From: Deltaproteobacteria bacterium
Lineage (GTDB): Bacteria; Myxococcota_A; UBA9160; UBA4427
Length of the DNA stretch: 9,572 bases
Assembly: GCA_011051925.1 (NCBI GenBank)
Contig: DRKE01000391.1
Coordinates: 1 to 9,572, forward strand
Direction of reading: 5' to 3'
The notes beneath the pieces were generated by a model that was given only the letters and a program-made list of their open reading frames with translations, ran no database searches and was not told where the DNA came from. Numbering within the stretch: the first letter of the stretch is position 1; every line of letters starts with the position of its first letter. Below, one piece after another: positions 1-6,291 of this stretch. The translations under genes and the position numbers were made by a program.

Positions 1-225
1 CGCGTGCCCGAGCTCGGGATGGCGGACGTCGCCCCGACGGTGGCCGCTCTGCTGGGGCTTCGGCTCGACCGCGAACTCGACGGGAAACCGATTCTCGGCA
101 TCCTGCGTGCGGCGGTGCCGCCTCCTCCACCGGGCCCGAAACGGCTCGGCGTCGGAAACGAAGGCGACGTCGATCGAGCGATCCGGGATCTCCGGGGCGC
201 CCGGCCGCTCGGGTCGGATCGATGA
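1..225 (+). CDS. Alkaline phosphatase/sulfatase-superfamily protein, C-terminal fragment
   Basis: The reading frame is open from the first base and ends in TGA, so only the last 74 residues of a longer protein are present. The visible stretch GMADVAPTVAALLGL, followed by a DGKPI-like strand, is the C-terminal signature of type I phosphodiesterase, nucleotide pyrophosphatase and sulfatase-like enzymes, where it follows the last metal-binding histidine. None of the catalytic or metal ligands lie in the window, so the substrate cannot be named. The tail after about residue 38 is proline- and arginine-rich and not conserved-looking. The stop overlaps the start of the next gene (ATGA), which implies co-translation with the YkvA-like protein. 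The family call rests on one short motif. Confidence 0.6.
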   Translation, partial: RVPELGMADVAPTVAALLGLRLDRELDGKPILGILRAAVPPPPPGPKRLGVGNEGDVDRAIRDLRGARPLGSDR

Positions 226-689
226 GTCCGTCTCCGATCACGATCGAGCTGAATCCGCAGGAACGCCGGGTGTATGACCGGATCCGCTCGCGCATCGTGG
301 CCCCCGGATCGGGCACGCGAAGCGGGTTCCGGGATCTGCTGCTCTTGTTGCCGGATCTCACGATCCTGCTGTCGAGATTGTTGGGAGATCGACGCGTACC
401 CATCCTGTCCAAGGTCGTGGCCGTCGGGGGCATGGCCTATGTCCTGTCTCCGGTCGATCTCGTGCCCGCGCTCTTCTTCGGTCCGATCGGGATGCTCGAT
501 GATCTCTTCGTCGTGGCTGCCTGTCTGTCCCAGCTCCTCAACCACGTCCATCCCGATGTCGTGCGGGGACACTGGTCGGGGCAGGGGGATGCGCTCGAAG
601 TGATCCAGAGCGTGACGGCCTGGTTCGAGAAGGAAGTGCGTCTTCGCGCTGGCGATCTGGGGCGTGTGCTGCGAGGGCGGATGCGCTGA
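222..689 (+). CDS. YkvA-family (DUF1232) small membrane protein
   Basis: This is a 155-residue protein of the YkvA/DUF1232 family, whose biochemical role is unknown; members are small membrane-associated proteins. The domain lies at about residues 58-110 and shows the family hallmarks: a hydrophobic segment, then YVLSPVDLVP (73-82), then a short loop and LDDL (92-95), followed by a second hydrophobic segment. Residues 1-57 are a less conserved helical region that includes a leucine-rich stretch (39-54). The ATG overlaps the upstream stop as ATGA and there is no strong ribosome site, so translational coupling probably sets the start. The 3' end overlaps the convergent thioesterase ORF by 152 bp. 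The family call is firm; the function is unassigned. Confidence 0.8.
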   Translation: MSPSPITIELNPQERRVYDRIRSRIVAPGSGTRSGFRDLLLLLPDLTILLSRLLGDRRVPILSKVVAVGGMAYVLSPVDLVPALFFGPIGMLDDLFVVAACLSQLLNHVHPDVVRGHWSGQGDALEVIQSVTAWFEKEVRLRAGDLGRVLRGRMR

Positions 690-1095
690 GGCGGAGACGG
701 TCCTCGCGTGGAATCCGCCGCACCTTCCCTTCGTCATTGATCGAAGCATGCTCGGTCCGGCCGGTCACGAGGATCTCCGATCGACATACGATCGTGTAGG
801 CCATCGCGAGCGATGCGCCGCGTACCCATTCGAGCCATGTCGTGACTTCGAGGCGGTCATCGAAGCGCGCCGGTCTGCGGTAGTCGAGTTCCGCATGGGT
901 CACGGCGAAATGGAGCCCCGTTCCGATCCATTCGGAATAGCTCTTGTCATGGGTCTCGAGCCATGCGACGCGGGCATTCTCGCAGTAACGAAGGTAGTTC
1001 GAGTGGTGGACGATCCCCATTGCGTCCGTCTCGTGAAAAGCGACGCGATGGACGATCGTCCAGGTCGTTGCGTCGGACGGGATGCAATCGATCAC
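538..1095 (-). CDS. YbgC-like hotdog-fold acyl-CoA thioesterase
   Basis: This is a 4-hydroxybenzoyl-CoA thioesterase/YbgC-type hotdog enzyme, expected to hydrolyse an acyl-CoA or acyl-carrier-protein thioester in the cytoplasm. The active-site helix region is clear at residues 22-46: ETDAMGIVHHSNYLRYCENAR, with the presumed catalytic Asp at 24, His at 30-31 and the conserved Glu at 39. The hotdog domain ends near residue 133, which matches the usual family size of 130-150 residues. The ORF then continues for about 50 residues of Arg/Pro/Ala-rich sequence lying antisense to the convergent YkvA gene. The start is GTG with GGGG about 5-8 nt upstream. The gene is 44 bp downstream of gloB on the same strand and is probably cotranscribed with it. 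The acyl substrate is not predictable from sequence. Confidence 0.82.
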   Translation of the reverse strand: MIDCIPSDATTWTIVHRVAFHETDAMGIVHHSNYLRYCENARVAWLETHDKSYSEWIGTGLHFAVTHAELDYRRPARFDDRLEVTTWLEWVRGASLAMAYTIVCRSEILVTGRTEHASINDEGKVRRIPREDRLRLSASALAAHAPDRQREDALPSRTRPSRSGSLRAHPPAPTSVPARHRDGRG

Positions 1096-1139
1096 GGCTG
1101 CCCCAGCGGCATCGGGCCCGGCCCGGCGCGCACGATTCC

Positions 1140-1898
1140 TCAGAAGCGGTCCTTCAGCGCCCGGATCCGGCCGAGTTCCTCGGCGGTCGGGGCACGCATG
1201 AAGGGATTCGTGGCCTTCTCTTCGCCAATCGAGGTCGGGATCGTCATCTCGGCGGGGGTCGCATCGTGCCAGTCGGGCGCCGCGTGTGCCCGGATCTTCC
1301 GCACGCGTTCATAGCGCTCGCGGATCGCGTCGTTGTCGGGTTCAACGGTCAGCGCGAATCTCAGGTTGCCTTCCGTGTACTCGTGACCGCAGTAGACGAG
1401 GGTCTCGTCCGGGAGGGCGGCGAGCTTGCGGCAGAGGGCGTCGAACATCATCTCGGCCGTTCCCTCGAAGAGGCGGCCACAGCCTGCGGCGAAGAGCATG
1501 TCACCGGTGAAGACCGCCCCGGCCGCGTCGAAGGAGTAGGCGACATGACCCGAGGTATGCGACGGGATGAAAAGGACGCGGGCCGACTGGTTTCCGATCC
1601 CGACCTCGTCGCCTTCGTCGACGCCATGAGTGAATCCCGGGAGTCGCTCGGCGTCGGAAACATGACCGTAGACGGGGACGCCGTAGCGCTCGGCGAGCTG
1701 GGGATTGGCCGCCGAGTGGTCGAAATGATGATGGGTCGACAGGATGAGACGGACGTCGGCCCCCGTCGCTTCGACACGTGCGACGACCGGGTCCGCCTCC
1801 GGCGCGTCGATGATCGCGGCGGCCCCGGTTTCGTCGCAGATCGCGAGGTAGGTGTAGTTGTCACCCAGGGTGGGAATGCGCTCGACTCGGAGTCCCAT
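1140..1898 (-). CDS. gloB: Hydroxyacylglutathione hydrolase (glyoxalase II)
   Basis: Glyoxalase II hydrolyses S-D-lactoylglutathione to D-lactate and glutathione, the second step of methylglyoxal detoxification in the cytoplasm. The 252-residue protein has the metallo-beta-lactamase signature THHHFDH (55-61, ligands H56, H58, D60, H61), then H114 in PSHTSGH, the bridging D133 in TGDMLF and H172 in GHEY. The family-specific block around TGDMLFAAGCGRLFEGT (131-147) and the C-terminal substrate-binding NPFMR (231-235) separate it from generic beta-lactamase-fold hydrolases. I chose the ATG at 1898 because the protein begins there like known GloB (MGLRVERIPTLGDNY); a further 17 in-frame upstream residues look non-coding. 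There is no Shine-Dalgarno, but a TAGCTT box lies 8 nt upstream. It sits between the nuclease and the thioesterase genes. Confidence 0.93.
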   Translation of the reverse strand: MGLRVERIPTLGDNYTYLAICDETGAAAIIDAPEADPVVARVEATGADVRLILSTHHHFDHSAANPQLAERYGVPVYGHVSDAERLPGFTHGVDEGDEVGIGNQSARVLFIPSHTSGHVAYSFDAAGAVFTGDMLFAAGCGRLFEGTAEMMFDALCRKLAALPDETLVYCGHEYTEGNLRFALTVEPDNDAIRERYERVRKIRAHAAPDWHDATPAEMTIPTSIGEEKATNPFMRAPTAEELGRIRALKDRF

Positions 1899-1906
1899 GA
1901 CGCCAG

Positions 1907-1912
1907 AAGCTA
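1907..1912 (-). promoter_or_regulatory. Candidate -10 box (TAGCTT) for gloB, possibly leaderless
   Basis: Read on the minus strand, TAGCTT ends 8 nt before the gloB ATG, which places a transcription start at or within a couple of bases of the start codon. There is no ribosome site in between. A 12-bp near-palindrome, CCCACGAGTGGG (1922-1933), lies just upstream and could be an operator. No convincing -35 is visible. Confidence 0.35.
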
Positions 1913-1978
1913 GCAGATGACCCCACGAGTGGGAGCGAACGAGGCGCAAGCGGCGGGGGTGGGGACCGGGATCGCCTC

Positions 1979-2923
1979 TCAGAGCAGATCGAGCTGCTCG
2001 TTCCGTTTGACATCGCGAGCGGCGACCGATCCCCGTCGGGCCTCTTCGGCCGGGGTCTCCGCTGCCGCTTCCGATCCCGGATGCGCTTCGGCGTAGAGCG
2101 GACAGAGCGGCTTGTATTCACACCAGTTGCAGAGCGCGATCTTCCGCGGTGGGAAGACCGTCGTTCGCCGGATCTCGTCGATCCGCTCGATCGTCTTCTC
2201 CCGGAGAACGGCGAGTTCTTCCGGTGTCCGCGTCGACGTCCGGATCTGGTTTCGGGCCACGAAATGCCAGACGAGCCGATAGGGGACGTCGTCTCCGTAT
2301 TCCCGGGCCAGACCGATCTGGTAGAGGGCGAGCTGGCGATCCTCGTCGAGTCTCTGCTGCGACGGAACGCGGGCCCCGGTCTTGTAGTCGTGGACCTCGA
2401 TCGTGCCGTCGCGCGCCCGGGAGATCCGATCGATGATGCCCTGCATCCGGTATTCGCCGGCCTCGTCGAGGGGGAAGACCACGCGTTTCTCGATGCCCAG
2501 CGTTTCGTCTTCGTCGAAGGGATAGTGCCGGGCGTAGTAGCCCCGAAGGCAGCGCTCTCCGAGTTCCCGGTAGAAGGCCAGCGGCGTTCCCTCCCGCACG
2601 ATGCGCACGCGTTCCGGGTCCCAGGTCTCCTCCCAGAGCTTGTGGTAGCGATCGACGACCTTCTCGACGCCGGGGATCTGGCCGCGCCCGACGAAGAGAT
2701 AGAGGCGTTCGAGGATTTCGTGGACGCGTTTGCCGACGAAGGCTTCGACCGACTCCGTCTCGCGCGGGACCTTGAGGATGTAACGGAACTCGAACTGCTT
2801 GGGGCAGTTCTCGAAGCTCGAAAGGCGGGAATGGCTGTAGAGCGTGCCCAAGGGGTCCGGTCTCTTTTCGTCTCTTCGTTCGTTCGCGTTCGCTCGGCGG
2901 TCGCCTCGCGTCGAGGTTTCCAC
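1979..2923 (-). CDS. Stand-alone Fe-S PD-(D/E)XK nuclease, RecB/Cas4/AddB-like
   Basis: This is a PD-(D/E)XK-superfamily nuclease of the type found as the nuclease domain of RecB/AddB and in Cas4 (PDDEXK_1), here as a free 314-residue protein with no helicase attached. Visible residues: H68 in GKRVHEIL, D165 in GIIDRI, and D179/K181 in EVHDYKTG, followed by the Q197-x3-Y201 motif in RQLALYQIGL. Four cysteines, C40 (FENCPKQFEFRY) and C265-x2-C268-x5-C274, have the spacing of the 4Fe-4S clasp in AddB and Cas4. The C-terminal 40 residues are a charged linker ending in QLDLL, which resembles a sliding-clamp-binding peptide. The start is GTG; the first 24 residues are Arg-rich and unconserved, so a TTG near residue 25 is an alternative. 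It is divergent from cysE and 80 bp upstream of gloB. A role in DNA repair or end processing is inferred. Confidence 0.85.
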   Translation of the reverse strand: METSTRGDRRANANERRDEKRPDPLGTLYSHSRLSSFENCPKQFEFRYILKVPRETESVEAFVGKRVHEILERLYLFVGRGQIPGVEKVVDRYHKLWEETWDPERVRIVREGTPLAFYRELGERCLRGYYARHYPFDEDETLGIEKRVVFPLDEAGEYRMQGIIDRISRARDGTIEVHDYKTGARVPSQQRLDEDRQLALYQIGLAREYGDDVPYRLVWHFVARNQIRTSTRTPEELAVLREKTIERIDEIRRTTVFPPRKIALCNWCEYKPLCPLYAEAHPGSEAAAETPAEEARRGSVAARDVKRNEQLDLL

Positions 2924-2979
2924 GCCTCGTGGCTCGGCGGGGGAACGGGTGTTCGCGAATCGGAGTGTCCGACGGCGGA

Positions 2980-3076
2980 GGATAGGATCTTGCGCTTCGG
3001 GTTGCCGCTGGATTGCGCAGGAGGGGGCAGGGCAGGGCCGGACGTGTGCCGTCGGGCGATGTGGGGCATCCTATCC
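2980..3076. repeat. 9-bp inverted repeat GGATAGGAT / ATCCTATCC
   Basis: GGATAGGAT at 2980-2988 is matched exactly by its reverse complement at 3068-3076, with 79 bp between the arms. Both lie in the divergent nuclease-cysE intergenic region. Each arm contains TAGGAT, a plausible -10 hexamer: the left one faces cysE and the right one faces the nuclease gene. No good -35 accompanies either, so the promoter reading is weak. Confidence 0.4.
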
Positions 3077-3093
3077 CCCTGGCCGCCGCGAGC

Positions 3094-3115
3094 CGATTCG
3101 AATCGCGGTCGAATC
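3094..3115. promoter_or_regulatory. Candidate operator upstream of cysE: 12-bp palindrome plus repeat
   Basis: CGATTCGAATCG at 3094-3105 is a perfect 12-bp palindrome centred about 48 bp before the cysE start. Its half TCGAATC (3098-3104) recurs as a direct repeat at 3109-3115, exactly 11 bp (one helical turn) away. This is the geometry of a protein-binding site. No regulator is identified. Confidence 0.35.
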
Positions 3116-3134
3116 CCGAGCCGCCCGTGGATCC

Positions 3135-3140
3135 GAGGAG
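3135..3140 (+). promoter_or_regulatory. Strong ribosome-binding site fixing the cysE start
   Basis: GAGGAG lies 7 nt before the ATG at 3148. It decides the start against the longer open frame that extends upstream to 3013, which has no ribosome site and no family similarity. Confidence 0.8.
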
Positions 3141-3147
3141 CCCCGAC

Positions 3148-4077
3148 ATGGCGAGTCGTCCGATGCCAGCCCCCAAATCCCCCTCCGAGCCCTTCAGCTG
3201 TCCCGAAGAGGTCCTGGAGGCGGCCGTCGAGGGTCTCGCGGGCTGCGAGGAGACCGTGTTGTCGGAGACCGTCTGCGGCGGGATCCTCGATCCGAACGAG
3301 GTGATCGCGTGGGTCGAGCCCACCAAGCGGCTGCTGCGCTTCCGGGTCGACCCGGCGGAGCTGAGGTCGGAGGTCCCGGCCGTGGCCGACGGGCTCTACA
3401 AACTGCTCGTCCAGGTCGAGTTGCCGGAAGCGTCGACCCCGGAAGATCTGACCGTGCGTTTCGTCGAACGTCTGGTCGATCTCCGGAAGATGCTTTCCCA
3501 GGACGTCGAGGCGGCCTATGCCGGCGATCCCGCGGCCAACGGTTACGACGAGATCGTCGTCGCCTACCCCGCGATTCGCGCCCTCGCGATCCATCGCATC
3601 GCCCACGAACTCTATTCCTACGGCGTCCCGCTCCTGCCCAGGATCATGAGCGAATACGCCCACGATCGAACCGGGATCGACATCCATCCCGGCGCGCGGA
3701 TCGGGCGGTATTTCTTCATCGATCATGGAACGGGCGTCGTCGTCGGGGAGACGGCCGAGATCGGCGATCGCGTCCGGATCTATCAAGGCGTGACGATCGG
3801 TGCGACCTCGATCCGGGACAGCTCGACCCTGCGAGGCAGGAAACGCCATCCGACGATCGAAGACGACGTGACGATCTACGCTGGAGCGACGATTCTCGGG
3901 GGCCAGACGGTCATCGGGGCCGGCAGCATCATCGGTGGTAACGTCTGGCTGACCAACAGCGTTCCGCCGGGATCGCGTGTGATGGCGGAATCCCCGCGTC
4001 AGCTCATGCGCCGTCCCGAAGAACTGGAAGAGCTGGACCGGGGAGACGATGCGATGGAGCCATCTTGGGATCGATGA
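3148..4077 (+). CDS. cysE: Serine O-acetyltransferase
   Basis: CysE transfers acetyl from acetyl-CoA to L-serine, giving O-acetylserine, the committed step of cysteine synthesis. The 309-residue protein has an N-terminal alpha-helical region (about 15-170) and a C-terminal left-handed beta-helix of hexapeptide repeats (about 175-275). The catalytic pair is recognisable: D178 in GIDIHP and H193 in FIDHGTG, 15 residues apart as in the E. coli enzyme. VVVGETAEIGD and RKRHPTIEDDV are family blocks. It is somewhat longer than E. coli CysE (273 aa), and the motif DPAANGYDEIVVAYPAIRA resembles the EpsC/SRPH-type long branch. The charged C-terminal tail (290-309) lacks an obvious terminal Ile for binding the CysK sulfhydrylase, so the cysteine synthase complex may not form in the usual way; this is inference. 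It overlaps ccmH as ATGA. Confidence 0.93.
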   Translation: MASRPMPAPKSPSEPFSCPEEVLEAAVEGLAGCEETVLSETVCGGILDPNEVIAWVEPTKRLLRFRVDPAELRSEVPAVADGLYKLLVQVELPEASTPEDLTVRFVERLVDLRKMLSQDVEAAYAGDPAANGYDEIVVAYPAIRALAIHRIAHELYSYGVPLLPRIMSEYAHDRTGIDIHPGARIGRYFFIDHGTGVVVGETAEIGDRVRIYQGVTIGATSIRDSSTLRGRKRHPTIEDDVTIYAGATILGGQTVIGAGSIIGGNVWLTNSVPPGSRVMAESPRQLMRRPEELEELDRGDDAMEPSWDR

Positions 4078-4583
4078 TTCGACCGCGGGGGCGGCGGGGG
4101 GCGCTCGGAGCGCTTCTTCTCGTCGTCCTGTTCTTCGTCGGGGGCGCGTCGGCCGAGACCTCCGAGTCGACGTGGGCCTACGATCTCGCGGGCGATCTGA
4201 TGAGTCCCTATTGCCCGGGTCGCACGCTGGCGTCCTGTCCGAGTCCGCAGGCGGCGGAGCTGGTGCAATGGATCGCGCTCCAGGAATCGGCGGGGGCCAC
4301 ACGGGAAGAAGTCGTCGAGATCCTGGTCGAGCGTTTCGGCGAGGAGATCCTCGGTGCGCCGCCGGCTCGCGGAATCACGCTCTGGGCCTATGTCTTTCCC
4401 GTCGTGGGGTTCGTGGTCGGTGGTGCGATCGCCTTCCTCGTCCTGCGTCGGATCGTGGCGAAGCCGGGCCTTCCGGGGGCCGCCGGATCGCCCTTCGACG
4501 CGCCTGCGGCGGTCGCAGCGCCGACGCCCGAAGAAGACGATCTCGCCCGCCTCGTCGACGAGGATCTCGCCGCGCGCAGCTGA
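4074..4583 (+). CDS. ccmH: CcmH/CycL-family cytochrome c maturation protein, C-x7-C variant
   Basis: CcmH-family proteins sit in the cytoplasmic membrane facing the periplasm and keep apocytochrome c haem-binding cysteines reduced. This 169-residue protein has an N-terminal signal/anchor (about 11-27, ending GASA), a periplasmic helical domain (30-98), a transmembrane segment (about 101-124) and a short acidic cytoplasmic tail. The domain pattern AYDLAGDLMSPYCPGRTLASC aligns with the usual LRCxxCQN region, but the cysteines C47 and C55 are eight residues apart, not CxxC. The PSPQAAEL stretch and the following ERFGEEIL are CcmH-like. The chosen ATG overlaps the cysE stop as ATGA; a TTG at 4065, with GGAG 5 nt upstream, would add three residues. 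No other ccm genes lie in the window. Confidence 0.75.
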   Translation: MIRPRGRRGALGALLLVVLFFVGGASAETSESTWAYDLAGDLMSPYCPGRTLASCPSPQAAELVQWIALQESAGATREEVVEILVERFGEEILGAPPARGITLWAYVFPVVGFVVGGAIAFLVLRRIVAKPGLPGAAGSPFDAPAAVAAPTPEEDDLARLVDEDLAARS

Positions 4584-4620
4584 TCCGGGGGGCGGGCCGG
4601 CTCTGCGGTCCGACTCCGCC

Positions 4621-4641
4621 TGCTGCCACCCGGTGGCGGCA
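4621..4641 (+). terminator. Hairpin between ccmH and the adenosyltransferase gene
   Basis: TGCTGCCACC (4621-4630) and GGTGGCGGCA (4632-4641) are complementary over 10 positions with one U-G wobble, forming a GC-rich hairpin about 40 bp after the ccmH stop. There is no T-run after it, so it is either a Rho-assisted or processing hairpin, or a weak terminator. I find no B12-box, so it does not look like a cobalamin riboswitch. Confidence 0.4.
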
Positions 4642-4697
4642 TTCGCCCGATCGTGGCGTCGGATCGCGAGGACGGGTCCGAACGGGACGGGATGTCG

Positions 4698-4703
4698 TAG
4701 ACT
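4698..4703 (+). promoter_or_regulatory. Candidate -10 box (TAGACT) for pduO-type gene, leaderless
   Basis: TAGACT ends 7 nt before the GTG start at 4711, which would put transcription initiation at or next to the start codon. No Shine-Dalgarno is present. The same hexamer serves as the proposed ecm -10 on the other strand. No good -35 is visible. Confidence 0.4.
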
Positions 4704-4710
4704 GGACTGC

Positions 4711-5274
4711 GTGAAGATCTACACGCGACGGGGCGACACGGGACGGACCGACCTCTTCGGCGGCGAACGGGTCGGCAAGGACGAACTCCGGGTGGCCGCC
4801 TATGGTGATGTCGACGAGTTGAATGCGTCGCTCGGGTTGGCGATGGCTTCGGGCGCCGATCCCGGACTCCAGGCGAGCCTTCGGGAGATCCAGAGCGCGC
4901 TCTTCGACCTGGGGGCCTCCTTGGCGACGCCGGATGCACGCCATCGCAGGAAGGCGGGTGTCGAAGGCGTGACGGCCGCCGAGATCGATCGGCTCGAATC
5001 GCTGATCGACCGTCTCGAGGCCCCACTCGAGCCGCTCCAGGCCTTCATCCTGCCCGGCGGCAGCCCCGCGGCTTCGGCCTTCCATGTCGCGCGGACCGTC
5101 TGTCGCCGAGCCGAGCGATCGGTCGTTCGACTGGCCGGACGGGAAGGCGAGTCCGTCGAGGAGACCGCGGTTCGCTACCTGAACCGCCTTTCGGATCTGC
5201 TCTTCGTGGTGGCCCGACACGAGAACGCGCGTCAGGGCATCCCGGACATTGCCTGGGTGAGTCGTTCCGACTGA
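4711..5274 (+). CDS. pduO: ATP:cob(I)alamin adenosyltransferase, PduO type
   Basis: PduO-type enzymes transfer the adenosyl group of ATP to cob(I)alamin, giving adenosylcobalamin, the cofactor of B12-dependent mutases, and can hand it directly to the mutase. The 187-residue protein has the usual length and motifs: the ATP loop YTRRGDTGRTDLFGG (4-18), YGDVDELNA (31-39), FILPGGSPAAS (112-122), the VARTVCRRAER helix (126-136) and YLNRLSDLLFVVAR (156-169). The second Arg/Asn pair in these helices contacts ATP and cobalamin in known structures. The start is GTG because the protein begins there as family members do (KIYTRRGD). It is 127 bp downstream of ccmH and convergent with meaB, separated by only 12 bp. 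Location next to meaB and a B12 mutase supports a role in supplying that mutase. Confidence 0.92.
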   Translation: MKIYTRRGDTGRTDLFGGERVGKDELRVAAYGDVDELNASLGLAMASGADPGLQASLREIQSALFDLGASLATPDARHRRKAGVEGVTAAEIDRLESLIDRLEAPLEPLQAFILPGGSPAASAFHVARTVCRRAERSVVRLAGREGESVEETAVRYLNRLSDLLFVVARHENARQGIPDIAWVSRSD

Positions 5275-5286
5275 GGACGGATCCGC

Positions 5287-6291
5287 TCAATCCCCGGACG
5301 GCGTCGCGAAGGCGTGTTCGATCTCGCGCCCGAGGTCATGGATGATGCGCTCGATGGAGACCCCGGGGTGCGCGTCGACGCGGGCTTCGATCACGCCTTC
5401 ACCACCCAGCCTCGCCAATCCGAAACGTCCGTATCGCCAGACGATCGCCGTCCGCGCCCGGGCGATCCGGCCCTCTCGCCGCCGGATCCCGCCCTGGCCC
5501 GAAGCCTTCAGATAGGCCTGATGGGCATCGATCGCAGCGATCAACTCGTCGATTCCGACGCCGTCCCGGGCGGAGCCGGCGAGAACCGGGGGTTCGAATC
5601 CGGGATCCCGGCGGTGACCCAGGGTGAGGCCCGCGCGGAGTTCGGCAACCGTGCGCTCCGCCCGACCCCCCAGATCGGATTTGTTCACGAAGAAGATGTC
5701 CGGCCATTCGAGGATGCCGGCCTTCATGAACTGGATCAGGTCGCCGGATGCGGGCTGGGCGACGAAGATCAGGGTCTCGACGAGATCGGTCACGCCCGCC
5801 TCGGACTGACCGACGCCGACCGTCTCGACGAAGACGAGGTCGAAGGCCGCGCTGAGCACGTCGAGGCTGGCGCCGGTGATTTCGGAAAGTCCGCCCAGCT
5901 GATCGCGCGCCGCCAGGGAGCGGAGGAAGACCCCCGCTTCCCGGGCCGCGGAACCGAGTCGCATGCGGTCGCCGAGCAGCGCGCCGCCGGTCCGCTGGCT
6001 GGACGGATCGACCGCGAGGATGCCGACCGATCGACCCTCGGTGTGGAGCCGCGAGACGAGCGCGTCCAGAAGGGTCGATTTTCCCGAGCCGGGCGCACCG
6101 GTCACGCCGATCCGCGCGCCGTGGCGTCCGCCTTCGAGCGCATCGAGCAGCGCGAGCACGGCTTCGCGATTCGCGGGACGGTCGTCATCGATCCGATTGA
6201 GGGCGGCGCTGACGGCAGAGAGATCACCGTCGGCCACGCGCCGGGCCAGGGAGGCGGGATCGTCGGTCACGCTCGACGGATCAGGCGGCAT
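5287..6291 (-). CDS. meaB: MeaB/ArgK-family G-protein chaperone of a B12 mutase
   Basis: MeaB is a GTPase that gates delivery of adenosylcobalamin to an acyl-CoA mutase and protects the enzyme from inactivation. The 334-residue protein shows the SIMIBI-class P-loop GAPGSGKST (65-73), AVDPSS (93-98), GGALLGDRMR (102-111), the Walker-B-like VETVGVGQSE (155-164) and the base-specificity motif NKSD (203-206). The C-terminal helical arm (about 260-330) that makes the dimer is present. The ATG overlaps the end of the mutase gene by 11 bp, so translation is probably coupled and the two products made together. The old name ArgK (arginine kinase) is not supported by these features. What is less usual is its pairing with an Ecm-type mutase, since MeaB is best known with methylmalonyl-CoA mutase. 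Confidence 0.93.
   Translation of the reverse strand: MPPDPSSVTDDPASLARRVADGDLSAVSAALNRIDDDRPANREAVLALLDALEGGRHGARIGVTGAPGSGKSTLLDALVSRLHTEGRSVGILAVDPSSQRTGGALLGDRMRLGSAAREAGVFLRSLAARDQLGGLSEITGASLDVLSAAFDLVFVETVGVGQSEAGVTDLVETLIFVAQPASGDLIQFMKAGILEWPDIFFVNKSDLGGRAERTVAELRAGLTLGHRRDPGFEPPVLAGSARDGVGIDELIAAIDAHQAYLKASGQGGIRRREGRIARARTAIVWRYGRFGLARLGGEGVIEARVDAHPGVSIERIIHDLGREIEHAFATPSGD

Noticed and set aside
3020..3040. G-quadruplex in the G-rich run upstream of cysE
   Set aside because: There are only three runs of three or more G, so a standard three-tetrad quadruplex is not supported.
3013..3147. 45-codon in-frame N-terminal extension of cysE
   Set aside because: It has no ribosome site and is Arg/Gly-rich; GAGGAG before the ATG at 3148 gives a clear start.
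1861..4302. 813-codon minus-strand open frame across the nuclease and cysE region
   Set aside because: It is Arg/Ser/Pro-rich with no recognisable domain and lies in other frames of four well-supported genes; long antisense frames are expected at this GC content.
4584..4710. Cobalamin riboswitch before the adenosyltransferase gene
   Set aside because: The expected B12-box and core helices are not visible in the 127-bp gap; only a simple hairpin is present.
5275..5286. Bidirectional terminator between the adenosyltransferase and meaB genes
   Set aside because: The 12-bp gap and its edges show no stable inverted repeat.
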